Shown one piece after another: positions 49,774 to 60,989 of a stretch of 64,000 nucleotides of DNA. Origin of the DNA: Bacteroides ihuae (GTDB lineage: Bacteria > Bacteroidota > Bacteroidia > Bacteroidales > Bacteroidaceae). The DNA lies in assembly GCF_900104585.1 (NCBI RefSeq), contig NZ_FNVX01000005.1:248001-312000 (forward strand), in the 5' to 3' direction. The translations under genes were made by a program, and so were the position numbers. Position 1 is the stretch's first letter; each line of letters begins with the position of its first letter. Below the pieces are notes generated by a model. It saw only the letters and a program-made list of their open reading frames with translations. It did not search any database and was not told the DNA's origin.

Positions 49774-50111
49774 GTATCCCCAACCGGAGATACGGGTGAT
49801 ATACCTCTATTGTATGAGAATTACATTTCTTTAAAAGATTGCAGCAATACAGTCGCAATTAGCCTCTCGTATCCTATCGGTACTGAATATACTTGGTATG
49901 CATTCACTCCAAATTTTAATACATCGCTGTATTGGTATGGTCCATCTAGCAGAGATCCAAGCACTGGCTTGTACGGACCATCAAATATGAGTGTTATGTA
50001 TTTTATCCCTCAAATTGAACATGGTTGGGTTAGTTTTAATGTTAGGGCAAAAACTCCCGATGGGAACATTATTCAAACAAGTTTTAAATTTGTAATTAGA
50101 CCTTAAAGTAA

Positions 50112-51172
<1,061 letters not shown>

Positions 51173-51233
51173 TTGTAAAGTAGGCTATTATGAATCTCAA
51201 GCTACGGCTCATGAATGGCTTATATGGAGACGT

Positions 51234-51266
51234 TAGCTCCACTTTTACACAAAGAAAGTGGAGCTA
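51234..51266. terminator. Bidirectional hairpin terminator
   Basis: 12-bp perfect stem: TAGCTCCACTTT (51234-51245) and its complement (51255-51266) around a 9-nt loop. It lies between the convergent CE6 and hybrid-regulator genes and could stop both transcripts. Confidence 0.7.
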
Positions 51267-51283
51267 TTTGCTATGTAATATAA

Positions 51284-54200
51284 TCACTCTTTTTCTTCTT
51301 TCTTTTCATTTTTAAGGTGATCCTCCATATATTCAGTTGGAGAGATTCCGTAAAGTTCTTTAAAGGCACTAGAAAAATAAGTTATATTGTTGAATCCTAC
51401 TATAGCTGCAACTTCCGATATGTTATGATGTTTCTTAGCTAATAATGTAGCAGCTTGCTTCAATCTTATATTTCGTATGAAGTTTTGAGTTGTTTGATTT
51501 GTAAGTTCTTTAAGTTTTCGGTACAAATGGACTCTGCTTATACCAACTTCAGTTGCAATCATGTCAACGTTTAGATTTGGATTACTCAGATTGTTATTAA
51601 TGACATTCACTATTTTCTCCAAGAGTTTATCATCAGGTGATTTTAGCGAAATCTTCTTAACATTTTTGTCTTGTTGTTGCTGCCCATTGAAACTATTTTT
51701 TAGAATTTCTCTGTTAGCTATAATGTTTTTCACACTTTTTTGTAGAATGGCTATGTTAAATGGCTTGACGATGTAGGCATCCGCTCCATTCTCCAATCCT
51801 TCTAACTGGTCGTTTTCACTCGCTTTAGCTGTTAGTAAAATGACTGGAATATGGTTTGTTGTTATGTTCTGTTTAACTTTATGGCAAAGTGATAGCCCGT
51901 CCATTTCAGGCATCATAATATCGCTGATAATTAAATCAGGAATTTTGGTTAATGCAATATTGAGTGCCTCTTTTCCGTTAGAACTTTCAATTATATGATA
52001 TTCACCAGACAATTCGTTACAGATGTATTTACGTATTTCTTCATCATCTTCTACGACAAGAATCCTATTTTTACTTTTACGTGTTTTATTTTCGGATTTT
52101 TCATCTTGACTAAGAGGCATAGCTGTTGCTATCTGTATTTTCCTATTCGTCGATTTAGTTTGTACTTCTTCTGTTTTTAAATGCTCTTTACCTGAAGGTA
52201 TTTGAATAATAAAGCGACAGCCTTTTTTATCTTTATTATTTTCTACTCTGATATTTCCGTGGTGTAGTTCTATTAATGAATGGGTTAGGTGTAAACCTAT
52301 TCCTGTACCTACATTGGAGTTATTAAGGTTGTTGTTTATTTGATAAAATCGTTCGAATATGCGGTTTATTTCATCTTCTGGAATATTAATCCCGTTATCA
52401 GATATTATTATTTCGATATATTTTTGTAATTCAGGTTTTGTTGCATTTATGTTTTCTCTTTTTTGTATCCAAACCTCAATCTCTCCTTTCTCAAAGGTAA
52501 ACTTAAATGCATTGGATAATAAGTTCAACACAATTTTATCAAAATTCGTTGGATCTATCCACCCGCTAATATTTTCAGTCTGGGGATTAAATTTTATATC
52601 GATCTGTTTAATTTTGGCTTCATATTCGAAGGTTGAAAGCAAATCTTTAACAAGACTAACGATATTGACTTCTTCGAACTTTAGAATCAGCTGTCCCTTA
52701 TCTATTTTTCGGATATCCATCAATTGATTAACGAGTCTGAGGATACGTTCGGCATTTCGATATATTGTGTTGTATGTAAGTTGACGTTCTCCATTCTTAT
52801 CAGTAGATATTAGCTTTTGTAGAGGACTAAGAATTAGTGTCATAGGAGTGCGTATCTCGTGAGATATATTGATAAAAAACTGTAGTTTAGCTTCGTTTAT
52901 TTGTTCGGCGTGAATATGCTTTTGCATTTCGTTGCGAATTTGCTGACGTTGACGAATTTGCTCTATAATAATATATACACTTAATACGAATAAAATAAAG
53001 TAGATTAATTTAGCTATCATGGAGGCATACCACACCGGGTCTATTCTTATTGAGATTTCCTTAATATTTGAGTAGGTATTGTAATCTTTGGCTTTTATTT
53101 TGAAGTGATAAGTTCCAGGAGACAAATTACTAAATGAAACTCGATTAATGCCTGGATGCAAAGTAACCCAATTATCATTGTTCATCGAGTACATATAGGT
53201 GATGCGTTCTGGATTATTAAATTCCGTCGTAGAGAATTCAATACTGAAAGAATTATCTTTATGGCATAGATGAAATTTGTCGGCTTCCATTACATTAGTA
53301 TCGATAATATTGTAACTGCCTGATAAATCTCCTTCTCTTACTGCTTTATCGTGTATGTAAAAGTCGGTTATTCTGAGATTTAATGCTTTTACAGGATTGG
53401 TTATTTTTTGAGGATCGAAAGAAGTAATGCCATCTATCCCACCAAAGTATATATGCCCGTTTTTGTCTGTGCATGTTGCACTTCTGCTAAACTCATTTCC
53501 TTGTAAACCGTCATTGGCGTAATAATTCTGAAATTGGTTAGTTCCCTGAGTCAATCTTGATATGCCAAAGCTTGTACTGATCCATAAGTTGTTTAATTTA
53601 TCGCCTTGTATGCCATAAATAGTATTGCTGGTCAGTCCATTTTTGGTCGTATAGTATGTTTCTTTGTGAGTTTCAGGATTGATACATATCAATCCTTCTG
53701 ATGTTCCTGCCCAAATATTTCCTATTTTATCTTCATAAAGTGAATAGATAACATTTCCAGATAGTATTCTATTCTTTTTATAGGTTGTGGTGAAGCTCTT
53801 TTTGTTAAGATCAAAACATCCCATGCCATCGTAGGTGCCTATATATAGCTGATTGTTTTTGGTGTATAGCAAACAATTGATCCATCCATTATGCAATATG
53901 TTACTGTCTTCCCGGTATTTTGTGCCACTACCGCTATGATATGACGTAATTTTTCCCGAAAGGATATTCATACAATAAAGGTCGGATCCCATGGTGCCGA
54001 TCCATAAGTTTTTTTCAGAATCTTCCGCAAAACTGTATACGCTTTTTATATTATCGATTTCATTGTTTAAAGGATTTGTTATGTAGTGGCAATTGCCTGT
54101 GTTCTTATCTAGTTTGGCCATTCCTTGCATGTAAGAACCAATCCATAAATTCTTCTCGCTATCCTCGAATATACACATAATTGTTGAAGGAACATTTGAA

Positions 54201-55351
54201 TTGGCGCTGTTATAGTGAACGCGCTTTTTTTTGATCAGGTCAATACCATAAATTCCGTCATTATCTGTGCCAATCCATAATACTCCTTGGCTATCTTTAC
54301 ATATTGACATGACGCAATTGGAACCAATAAAATTATAAGTGCTGGATTTGTTGCCAATGTAATTGAATTGATTATTCTTGATCGGCAATAGCATGACTCC
54401 TTTTTGATAAATTCCCAGCCAGAGATTATCTTTCTTATCTATAGCTATAGAATGAATTTTGAATTTGTGAAAGTTAGAAGTACTTGTGTTGTAGTCAGCT
54501 TCAGTTATTTTTCGTCTCTTAATATCGAAAATTTTCATCCCATCTCCATCCGTTCCAATTAGTATTTTCCCATCTTTTGCAACGAGACTTTTTATGGATA
54601 GATGAGACGAAAGAGGAATCTGAGCAAAGGTTTTGGCATTGTTGTTATATACAAAAAGACCTTTTGCGAAACTTCCCGCATAGATCGTATTATTGTTATC
54701 TTGAGTAATGCACGTTATGTTATTTGTTTTTTGGTCCTTTATAAAGTATTGATCGCATCTGTTTTTAGTGTCTATGCATAAGAGTCCTTTGTCTTTAGTC
54801 GATATCCATAGATTCTTTTCTTTATCAACAAATAGAGTATTTATAAAATAAGCATTGATAGAGAGTTTTGATTGATAAGCTTGTTTCTTTTGAGGATCGT
54901 AGATAAATAATCCATGCCCGGCAGTTCCTATTAGAATGTCCCCATTGTCTTTTTCGACAATTGAAGTAACATGTGGCTTGATAGATGATCCTCCTAACAA
55001 GTGCATTGGAATTTCAATGAATTTATCAGTTCCTCTGTTATATACTTGTAGTCCATTAAAATATCCAATGAATATACCGCTTGTACATTCATATATTACT
55101 CGTATATAATTATTTAATATGGAGTTAGGAACATCTTTATCATGCTTATATACAACGAATTTCGAACCGTCATATTTGTTTAGCCCATTTTCTGTAGCAA
55201 TCCAAATTATCTCTTTTTTATCCTGATAGATTTGATTTATCAGGCTACTCGATAATTCATTATTTACAGTAAAAAGCCGGATTGACTGCGAATAAATATT
55301 AGTTGTGAATAATTCAATCAGTAAAAACAGCAACAATGATTTTGTTTTCAT
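51284..55351 (-). CDS. Hybrid two-component system sensor-regulator (HTCS)
   Basis: One-polypeptide PUL regulator of 1355 aa. Order: signal peptide (1-21); two seven-bladed propellers of Reg_prop repeats (about 25-680; e.g. KNLWIGTMGSDLYC, GNIWAGTSEGLICIN); Y_Y_Y domain (about 690-775); one transmembrane helix (about 780-800); HisKA with His831 in ISHEIRTP; HATPase_c (about 930-1050, DNGINIPEDEINRIF, GTGIGLHL); receiver with Asp1144 in ISDIMMPEMDG; AraC-type HTH at the C-terminus (about 1245-1345). The periplasmic sensor binds an oligosaccharide, and the AraC part activates PUL promoters. It is the only regulator in the window and the natural candidate to read the TGTAAC arrays. Confidence 0.95.
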   Translation of the reverse strand: MKTKSLLLFLLIELFTTNIYSQSIRLFTVNNELSSSLINQIYQDKKEIIWIATENGLNKYDGSKFVVYKHDKDVPNSILNNYIRVIYECTSGIFIGYFNGLQVYNRGTDKFIEIPMHLLGGSSIKPHVTSIVEKDNGDILIGTAGHGLFIYDPQKKQAYQSKLSINAYFINTLFVDKEKNLWISTKDKGLLCIDTKNRCDQYFIKDQKTNNITCITQDNNNTIYAGSFAKGLFVYNNNAKTFAQIPLSSHLSIKSLVAKDGKILIGTDGDGMKIFDIKRRKITEADYNTSTSNFHKFKIHSIAIDKKDNLWLGIYQKGVMLLPIKNNQFNYIGNKSSTYNFIGSNCVMSICKDSQGVLWIGTDNDGIYGIDLIKKKRVHYNSANSNVPSTIMCIFEDSEKNLWIGSYMQGMAKLDKNTGNCHYITNPLNNEIDNIKSVYSFAEDSEKNLWIGTMGSDLYCMNILSGKITSYHSGSGTKYREDSNILHNGWINCLLYTKNNQLYIGTYDGMGCFDLNKKSFTTTYKKNRILSGNVIYSLYEDKIGNIWAGTSEGLICINPETHKETYYTTKNGLTSNTIYGIQGDKLNNLWISTSFGISRLTQGTNQFQNYYANDGLQGNEFSRSATCTDKNGHIYFGGIDGITSFDPQKITNPVKALNLRITDFYIHDKAVREGDLSGSYNIIDTNVMEADKFHLCHKDNSFSIEFSTTEFNNPERITYMYSMNNDNWVTLHPGINRVSFSNLSPGTYHFKIKAKDYNTYSNIKEISIRIDPVWYASMIAKLIYFILFVLSVYIIIEQIRQRQQIRNEMQKHIHAEQINEAKLQFFINISHEIRTPMTLILSPLQKLISTDKNGERQLTYNTIYRNAERILRLVNQLMDIRKIDKGQLILKFEEVNIVSLVKDLLSTFEYEAKIKQIDIKFNPQTENISGWIDPTNFDKIVLNLLSNAFKFTFEKGEIEVWIQKRENINATKPELQKYIEIIISDNGINIPEDEINRIFERFYQINNNLNNSNVGTGIGLHLTHSLIELHHGNIRVENNKDKKGCRFIIQIPSGKEHLKTEEVQTKSTNRKIQIATAMPLSQDEKSENKTRKSKNRILVVEDDEEIRKYICNELSGEYHIIESSNGKEALNIALTKIPDLIISDIMMPEMDGLSLCHKVKQNITTNHIPVILLTAKASENDQLEGLENGADAYIVKPFNIAILQKSVKNIIANREILKNSFNGQQQQDKNVKKISLKSPDDKLLEKIVNVINNNLSNPNLNVDMIATEVGISRVHLYRKLKELTNQTTQNFIRNIRLKQAATLLAKKHHNISEVAAIVGFNNITYFSSAFKELYGISPTEYMEDHLKNEKKEEKE

Positions 55352-55783
55352 AGCAGATAGATGGTTAACAGAAGAATTAAATAGTTAGAAACGCAAAGTT
55401 ACAAAATATCCAATAAGCTTGTTGTTGAAATAGGCGATAATTTGAAATGAATAATCGCGCTTCTATTTTTCAATGCATAGGGAATATACAACATTGCAAT
55501 AGTCGGACCAAGCTTTTAATGGCATTTTTGCATTTTTTCTTAATTAAGTAACCTGCGAGCAAGCGAATGTAACTAAAACGCAAATCGATGTAACGTTTGC
55601 TTAACGATGTGATACTCTTTGTGAAGGTTCCCGAATGACTTATTTGTATATTTGCATCGGTGAAATTATAAATTGTTGAATCCTTAAATATTATGAATGA
55701 AGATGAAAACATAAATCTATCTCTACCTATTTTAAACTTTTTATCGAATTTGTTTATCGTTACTAATTTAATCATGTGATTTT
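55352..55783. other. Divergent region between HTCS and SusC2
   Basis: 432 bp without a convincing gene. It contains the SusC2 operator and promoter (55547-55654) and, for the regulator on the minus strand, a possible -7 box TAACTTTG (55401-55394) about 43 bp before its ATG. A single TGTAAC overlaps that box without an array, so the regulator may be expressed constitutively at a low level. Confidence 0.5.
55547..55654 (+). promoter_or_regulatory. Promoter and operator of SusC2-SusD2
   Basis: AGTAAC 55547, TGTAAC 55568 and TGTAAC 55589 lie exactly 21 bp apart; a weak TGATAC sits at the next 21-bp step (55610). TATATTTG at 55647-55654 is a perfect -7 box, 53 bp after the third hexamer. The leader is about 120 nt. 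Confidence 0.68.
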
Positions 55784-58700
55784 ATGAAAAACACAAATCA
55801 TTATTATTCTAGGCCGTTAGGTCTATTTATTCTATTATGCCTTATGCCTCTATGGGCATTTGCGCAAAACATCACTGTGAAAGGAGTGGTCAAAGATGCT
55901 ACTGGTGAATCGATTATCGGTGCCAGTGTCATAGAGAAAGGTTCCACAAACGGTATTATTACTGATTTGGATGGTAACTTTGCATTGCATGTGCCGAAGA
56001 ATGCTACACTTGTTATCTCTTTTGTTGGATATAAGCCACAAGAGGTTCCGGTAAATGGAAATACTTTATTGCAAATAGTTCTTAAAGATGATGCAAAATT
56101 ACTTGAAGAAGTAGTGGTGGTAGGTTATGGTACTCAGAAAAAAGCGGATTTATCATCTGCGATTGCTGTTTTGCCGGCCAAAGAGCTAAATAAGGTTCCC
56201 GGAGGATTGCAAGCAGGTTTGCAGAGCTCGGTGGCAGGTGTTCAGGTTACCAATGGAAGAATAAAAATTCGTGGTGTCGGTTCCATCAATAACACCGACC
56301 CTCTTTATGTTGTAGACGGCATGATCGGTGGTTCAGTGCCAGACGAAGCCAACATTGGAAGTATTCAAATCTTGAAAGATGCAGCATCTTGTGCTATATA
56401 TGGTGCTCGTGGTGCAAATGGTGTAATTGTTATTACGACAAAACGCGGAATCACTGGTGAGGTAAAGGTCGATTATGATGGATTTGCTGGTATAAAAAAT
56501 TTGTCACATAATATTGATATGCTTAATGGACAAGAATTGGCAGAATTAGTAAATGAGGAGTTGTGGAATGCTGGTAAAAGAGAGGCGGATGATTATTTAA
56601 AAGCATATAAAGATCCTGCTTCTATTGGTCAAGGATATGATATGTTCAATGCATTGAAGCGTACCGGTTTTTATCAGAAACACAATCTTTCAATAAGCGG
56701 AGGTTCTGAAAATGCGAGTTTTAGAATAAATAGTCTTTACTCTTCAGATAAACCAATTTTCATTAAAGAAGACACTAAAAATTATGGTATGCAGTTCATT
56801 TCTGATTTTACGAAAGGTAAATTCAAATTTGGAGAAACTGTATCTCTTAAACGTACTAATCATGATTGGAGTGATAAAAATCTGCTATTGGCTTTGAAAT
56901 GGGCTCCAACATTACCTTTATATGATGAGACTAGTTCTACTGGATATGCAGGTGCCGGAAATGGTACAGACCTTGCAAATTCTTTGGCACAAGCACACTT
57001 AAATTGGCATAAAGGTGAAACGACTACTATCAATGGTAATGCATGGGCTACTTATGAAATCCTACCAGGACTAAAATATAAGTTTAATATGGGAGTTGAT
57101 ATGTATAGATATATGGTTCAAGATTATGAGGCAGACTATTCAATACCATATCAAAACCATTCGCCTGATTCATATTCAATGTCGAGTTATAAGACCAACC
57201 GGTTCTTGTATGAAAACACTCTTTCTTATGATAAGACCATCGGTAAGCACACTCTAAATGTTTTAATGGGAGTCACTTCCGAGGAAACAAAAGGCTTGAG
57301 CGTGACTGCTGGAGCCCGTGATATGCCAAGTGAGGATGTCCTTATTCTTGGTACAGCTCTGGACGATACTTCAAAGTCTATTAATTCTACAGTCACTAAC
57401 GAAGCCATGTTCTCTATGTTGGGAAGAATTAATTATAATTATGATAGCAAGTATTTGCTTACATTCAATTTTAGACGAGACGGTTCTTCCAAATTTAGCA
57501 AGGCTAATCGTTATGGTAATTTTCCTTCTTTGTCGGTTGCATGGAGAGTCAGTCAGGAAAACTTCATGAAGGCTCTTCCAGCTATCAGTGATTTGAAATT
57601 ACGTGCAAGCTGGGGAATGCTAGGGAACTCCAATATCAAATCTTATCAGTATCAGAGTACTGTTGCTTTTAGTGGAATCTGGTATTATTTTAACAATAGC
57701 AAAAATACCGGTGGACTTGATGTTACTCCATCTAATCTTGACGTTAAGTGGGAAAGCCAATACTCCACAGACTTTGGTTTAGATTTATCTTTGTTTGATA
57801 ATCAGTTATCATTTACTGCCGATTATTATTATAAGAAGACATCGGATATGTTGGTGGAAATACCCATCTCATACGCAGCAGGATATAGTGATAATAAGCC
57901 TACACTAAATGCCGGAAGTATTGAAAATAAGGGACTTGAATTTGCTGCTACATACAGGAAGTCGGTTGGTAAGCTTGACTATTCTGTAACAGGTAATATC
58001 TCTACCGTAAAAAATGAAGTGCTTAGCATTGGATCTAATAATGAAATTATGGCAAGCAATGGAATTTCTAAAACAGCAGTTGGAAGATCTATCGGAGAGT
58101 TCTGGGGATATGTGACAAACGGGTTGTATCGTACCCAAGAAGAGTTGAATGCAGATAAAGCTTTTGCACCTAATGCATCATTGGGTGATGTGCGTTTTGT
58201 TGATAGAGATAAAAATGGAGTTGCAGATCAAGACTATATAGGTAATCCAATCCCTAAATTTAGTTATGGATTGAGTGCTGATGTAAGTTATAAAGCAGCT
58301 TGTGGAACATTCGATATGGCTATGATCTGGCAAGGTTCTCAAGGTAATGACATCTATAATAAGACCCGTTATTTTGGTGAGGGAATGTATCATTATTACA
58401 ATAATTTTGCAAGTACATTGGACCGTTATCGTGCAGAAGAGTTAGTTTTTGTAAATCCAATCTCAGGGTTAACAACTATTTATCCTAAGAATACGAACAC
58501 TAATATGCCAAGAGCTGTTATGGGTGACCCAAATCAGAATATGCGTAATTCAGACCGATATGTTGAAGATGGATCTTATTTGAGATTGAAAGCATTGACG
58601 ATAGGTTATACTCTTCCTAGGAGTTTAACTAATAAATTGAATATTGACAATTTAAGAGTTTATATTGGTGGAAAGAACTTACTAACTTTTACCAAATACA

Positions 58701-58840
58701 ATGGCTTCGATCCAGAAGTGGGTGATCAGGACACAACAGATGGAACCAACTTGACGAGAGGCGTTGATGGTTCTACTTCATGGGATCTTACATTCCCAAA
58801 TTCTAGAGAATATTTTATGGGCGTTCAATTAGCGTTCTAA
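55784..58840 (+). CDS. SusC-like TonB-dependent outer-membrane transporter 2
   Basis: 1018-aa outer-membrane importer with a signal peptide (1-27), carboxypeptidase-regulatory-like domain (about 29-105; VKGVVKDATGESIIGASV), TonB box EEVVVVGYGTQKK, plug domain (about 115-225; DPLYVVDGMIGG, DAASCAIYGARGANGVIVITTKRG) and a 22-strand-type barrel ending in MGVQLAF. It is closer to canonical SusC than transporter 1, with the standard VVVGYGTQ motif. It pairs with SusD2 26 bp downstream. In a xylan PUL it likely imports decorated or linear xylo-oligosaccharides. Confidence 0.95.
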   Translation: MKNTNHYYSRPLGLFILLCLMPLWAFAQNITVKGVVKDATGESIIGASVIEKGSTNGIITDLDGNFALHVPKNATLVISFVGYKPQEVPVNGNTLLQIVLKDDAKLLEEVVVVGYGTQKKADLSSAIAVLPAKELNKVPGGLQAGLQSSVAGVQVTNGRIKIRGVGSINNTDPLYVVDGMIGGSVPDEANIGSIQILKDAASCAIYGARGANGVIVITTKRGITGEVKVDYDGFAGIKNLSHNIDMLNGQELAELVNEELWNAGKREADDYLKAYKDPASIGQGYDMFNALKRTGFYQKHNLSISGGSENASFRINSLYSSDKPIFIKEDTKNYGMQFISDFTKGKFKFGETVSLKRTNHDWSDKNLLLALKWAPTLPLYDETSSTGYAGAGNGTDLANSLAQAHLNWHKGETTTINGNAWATYEILPGLKYKFNMGVDMYRYMVQDYEADYSIPYQNHSPDSYSMSSYKTNRFLYENTLSYDKTIGKHTLNVLMGVTSEETKGLSVTAGARDMPSEDVLILGTALDDTSKSINSTVTNEAMFSMLGRINYNYDSKYLLTFNFRRDGSSKFSKANRYGNFPSLSVAWRVSQENFMKALPAISDLKLRASWGMLGNSNIKSYQYQSTVAFSGIWYYFNNSKNTGGLDVTPSNLDVKWESQYSTDFGLDLSLFDNQLSFTADYYYKKTSDMLVEIPISYAAGYSDNKPTLNAGSIENKGLEFAATYRKSVGKLDYSVTGNISTVKNEVLSIGSNNEIMASNGISKTAVGRSIGEFWGYVTNGLYRTQEELNADKAFAPNASLGDVRFVDRDKNGVADQDYIGNPIPKFSYGLSADVSYKAACGTFDMAMIWQGSQGNDIYNKTRYFGEGMYHYYNNFASTLDRYRAEELVFVNPISGLTTIYPKNTNTNMPRAVMGDPNQNMRNSDRYVEDGSYLRLKALTIGYTLPRSLTNKLNIDNLRVYIGGKNLLTFTKYNGFDPEVGDQDTTDGTNLTRGVDGSTSWDLTFPNSREYFMGVQLAF

Positions 58841-58866
58841 GGGTTAAATCTTAAAATTGAAAATAG

Positions 58867-60510
58867 ATGAAAAAAATATTACAATTATGCTTAGCGTGCA
58901 CTTCTTCAGTAATTCTAAGTAATTGTGTTCCTGAAATGGATTTGAACAACCCATCGGAGTTATCTGTCGAGACATATTACAAGACGGCCGAACAATTAGA
59001 AGCTGCACTTACACCGGCTTATCAGTGTTTAATCAGCTTTAAAGGTGTTGAAGGTGGGTATGGACGTGGTGCATATTATTATCTGATACTTCCTGGAGAT
59101 GATTTCGATCATACTTTTAAATGTGTAGGTGAGGAATTATATCTAGATACATATAATACACCTCCAAGCCAGGGAAATATCACTAGTGGATGGAAAGGAT
59201 ACTTTGAGGGAGTTCATGCGTCAAACACTGCTATTGAAAAAATAAGTAATTTTACTGGAGAAATTACTGAATCAGAGAAAAATAGATTGTTAGGAGAGGC
59301 TTATTTCCTAAGAGGGTTGCATTATATGCATCTTTGCGCTATGTTTGGAGAAACCATTCCATTAGTTGACCATACGATACAAAGTCAATTAGATCATTAT
59401 CCAACTAATGCAGAACCAGGACAGATAGATTCATTGATTATTAGTGATTTCAAAAGGGCTTCAGAACTTTTACCGGTACGTAGTGAACTTTATGCTGATG
59501 TAACAAATAAAGGGCGTGCTACCCGAGGTACAGCGCAAGCTTATTTGGCAAGAGCATATATGTATCGTCCAATTCTCGAGAAGGGACAAGCGGCTGAGTT
59601 TGATAAAGCAGCGCCTTTGTTAAAAGCTGTTATTGATAGTAAGGAGTATAAGTTAATGGATAATTTTCGCGCCAATGGATTGGGAGGAACTGAGTATGAA
59701 AATAATGAAGAATCAGTATTTGAAGTTCAAATGTACAATGGCACAGATTGGCTAGGCGGAGACAATTCTGATTCTTGGAGATGGATAGAAATTGGAGTTC
59801 CTGATGGAACAGGTAGCTCTTGGTGGAATATAGCTCCGAATAAAAAGACTTATGATGAATTTGAGAATGGTGACCCCCGTCGATACATGACATTGTGGTG
59901 TCCTAATGGAGCTAAATATACCGAATTAAAAGGGAATATTGCTGATTGGGATTACATGATGGCGCATTTATCTTCGGATAATGATCTTTATGGAACTAGA
60001 AAGGAATGTCCTGACTATCAGCTAAGTGAAACTGATAATGACATTAATACCCGTTTGATGCGTTATTCTGATGTATTACTAATGTATGCTGAGTGTTTAA
60101 GTGAGACTGGTAATGATAGTAAAGCTATTACAGATCCTTCTGGTCCGAAATACTATATTCAGCAAGTTAGAAACAGGGCAAACAATGTTGTTCCATCTGA
60201 ACAGCCACATTTATGGTATCAACATTCTCCTGGTACAATTCCTAATGTAGATGAATTATTGACAAGTGGTAAAGTTATTAATGGCGTTGCTATGAATAGT
60301 ATAAAGAATATTATTGAACATGAACGTTATGTAGAGTTTTGTGGTGAATACTTGCGCTATTTCGATTTACTTCGTTGGGGTATGGCTGATTCTAAATGGC
60401 TTGAACCTTTAAAAGTATTAGGCTGGACGGAGAAAGCAATGTATTATCCTTTCCCACAGAATGAGTTGAACAATAATCCTAACCTGAAAGGTAATGATAT
60501 GAATAAATAG
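58867..60510 (+). CDS. SusD-like glycan-binding lipoprotein 2
   Basis: 547-aa SusD-family lipoprotein; lipobox LSNC near residue 20 (MKKILQLCLACTSSVILSNC). Helical TPR-like features are seen in GEAYFLRGLHYMHLCAMFGE and RGTAQAYLARAYMY, and the C-terminal IIEHERYVEFCGEYLRYFDLLRWG motif is diagnostic. It forms the extracellular lid of SusC2. No SusE-like or other surface binding gene follows; a terminator and then a new promoter come next, so this unit has only two genes. Confidence 0.95.
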   Translation: MKKILQLCLACTSSVILSNCVPEMDLNNPSELSVETYYKTAEQLEAALTPAYQCLISFKGVEGGYGRGAYYYLILPGDDFDHTFKCVGEELYLDTYNTPPSQGNITSGWKGYFEGVHASNTAIEKISNFTGEITESEKNRLLGEAYFLRGLHYMHLCAMFGETIPLVDHTIQSQLDHYPTNAEPGQIDSLIISDFKRASELLPVRSELYADVTNKGRATRGTAQAYLARAYMYRPILEKGQAAEFDKAAPLLKAVIDSKEYKLMDNFRANGLGGTEYENNEESVFEVQMYNGTDWLGGDNSDSWRWIEIGVPDGTGSSWWNIAPNKKTYDEFENGDPRRYMTLWCPNGAKYTELKGNIADWDYMMAHLSSDNDLYGTRKECPDYQLSETDNDINTRLMRYSDVLLMYAECLSETGNDSKAITDPSGPKYYIQQVRNRANNVVPSEQPHLWYQHSPGTIPNVDELLTSGKVINGVAMNSIKNIIEHERYVEFCGEYLRYFDLLRWGMADSKWLEPLKVLGWTEKAMYYPFPQNELNNNPNLKGNDMNK

Positions 60511-60571
60511 ATCGTAATAGACATTTGTTTTATAATAAAAGTTGTATTCGATTCTTTTTTCAATAACTATT

Positions 60572-60620
60572 AAAAAAAGAAGGTGTGCTAAAAGTTTAAT
60601 TTATCACACCTTTCTTTTTT
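60572..60620 (+). terminator. Rho-independent terminator after SusD2
   Basis: GAAGGTGTG (60579-60587) pairs with CACACC and following T residues (60605-60613), flanked by an A-run on the left and a T-run on the right. It ends the SusC2-SusD2 transcript. Confidence 0.8.
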
Positions 60621-60794
60621 AAGCAAAAACAGGAACTAAAGGGACACATATTTATAAATATTTACTGTGTCATGCTCATGGTTCTTTTATATTTGAATTT
60701 AGTGATAATTAATATTTTCTGAACTGCTTATATATTCACTATCCTAATCAATCTCTTTGCGTTTATTGTATTTTGGTAGCAGTTTATTGCGTAA

Positions 60795-60903
60795 TGTAAC
60801 GTACGAGATAAGCTTTGTAACAGATGTATAGATGTATGTAACAAACGAGGAATGATTGGAAACAAAAGTGTGAGAATCAGATATAACTTATTGTGTATGT
60901 TTG
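60795..60903 (+). promoter_or_regulatory. Promoter and operator of the second GH115 unit
   Basis: Three perfect TGTAAC hexamers at 60795, 60816 and 60837, exactly 21 bp apart, the cleanest array in the window. TATGTTTG at 60896-60903 is the -7 box, 54 bp after the third hexamer. The leader to the GH115 ATG is about 80 nt. The first two boxes also share GTAC and AAGCTT sequence with the array at 33772. Confidence 0.7.
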
Positions 60904-60989
60904 TGTCAGAACTATGTCAATAATGAATAATACAAATAAGATCATTATGCGTAAGGGCGGTACTATTATCATGGTACAAATTGATAACG

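Larger units (their letters stand above)
46933..50106 (+). pseudogene. Small secreted protein gene split by the IS21-family element
   Basis: The 5' part (46933-47029) encodes a signal peptide (MKKLILSFILMALMPVCNSMYAQ). The 3' part (49781-50106) encodes a beta-rich, aromatic-rich C-terminus (YTWYAFTPNFNTSLYWYG). Removing 47030-49780, i.e. the IS21 element plus one 7-bp target copy, joins the two parts in frame through GVS-PTGD into a 140-aa secreted protein. The disruption is therefore recent. I recognise no family; an Ig-like beta-sandwich is a guess from the strand pattern. It lies between the lipoprotein remnant and the GH10 fragment in a decayed operon. Confidence 0.78.

Noticed and set aside
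49723..49780. ATG at 49723 as a start for the downstream half of the split gene
   Set aside because: The first 19 codons are IS21 terminal sequence, so this is not a native start.
55394..55403. Single TGTAAC before the HTCS gene as autoregulatory operator
   Set aside because: No second phased hexamer is present and it overlaps the candidate -7 box; only a weak promoter call is made.
55470..55775. 101-codon minus-strand frame between HTCS and SusC2
   Set aside because: It overlaps the SusC2 operator and -7 box, has no recognisable motif and its composition looks like AT-rich noise.
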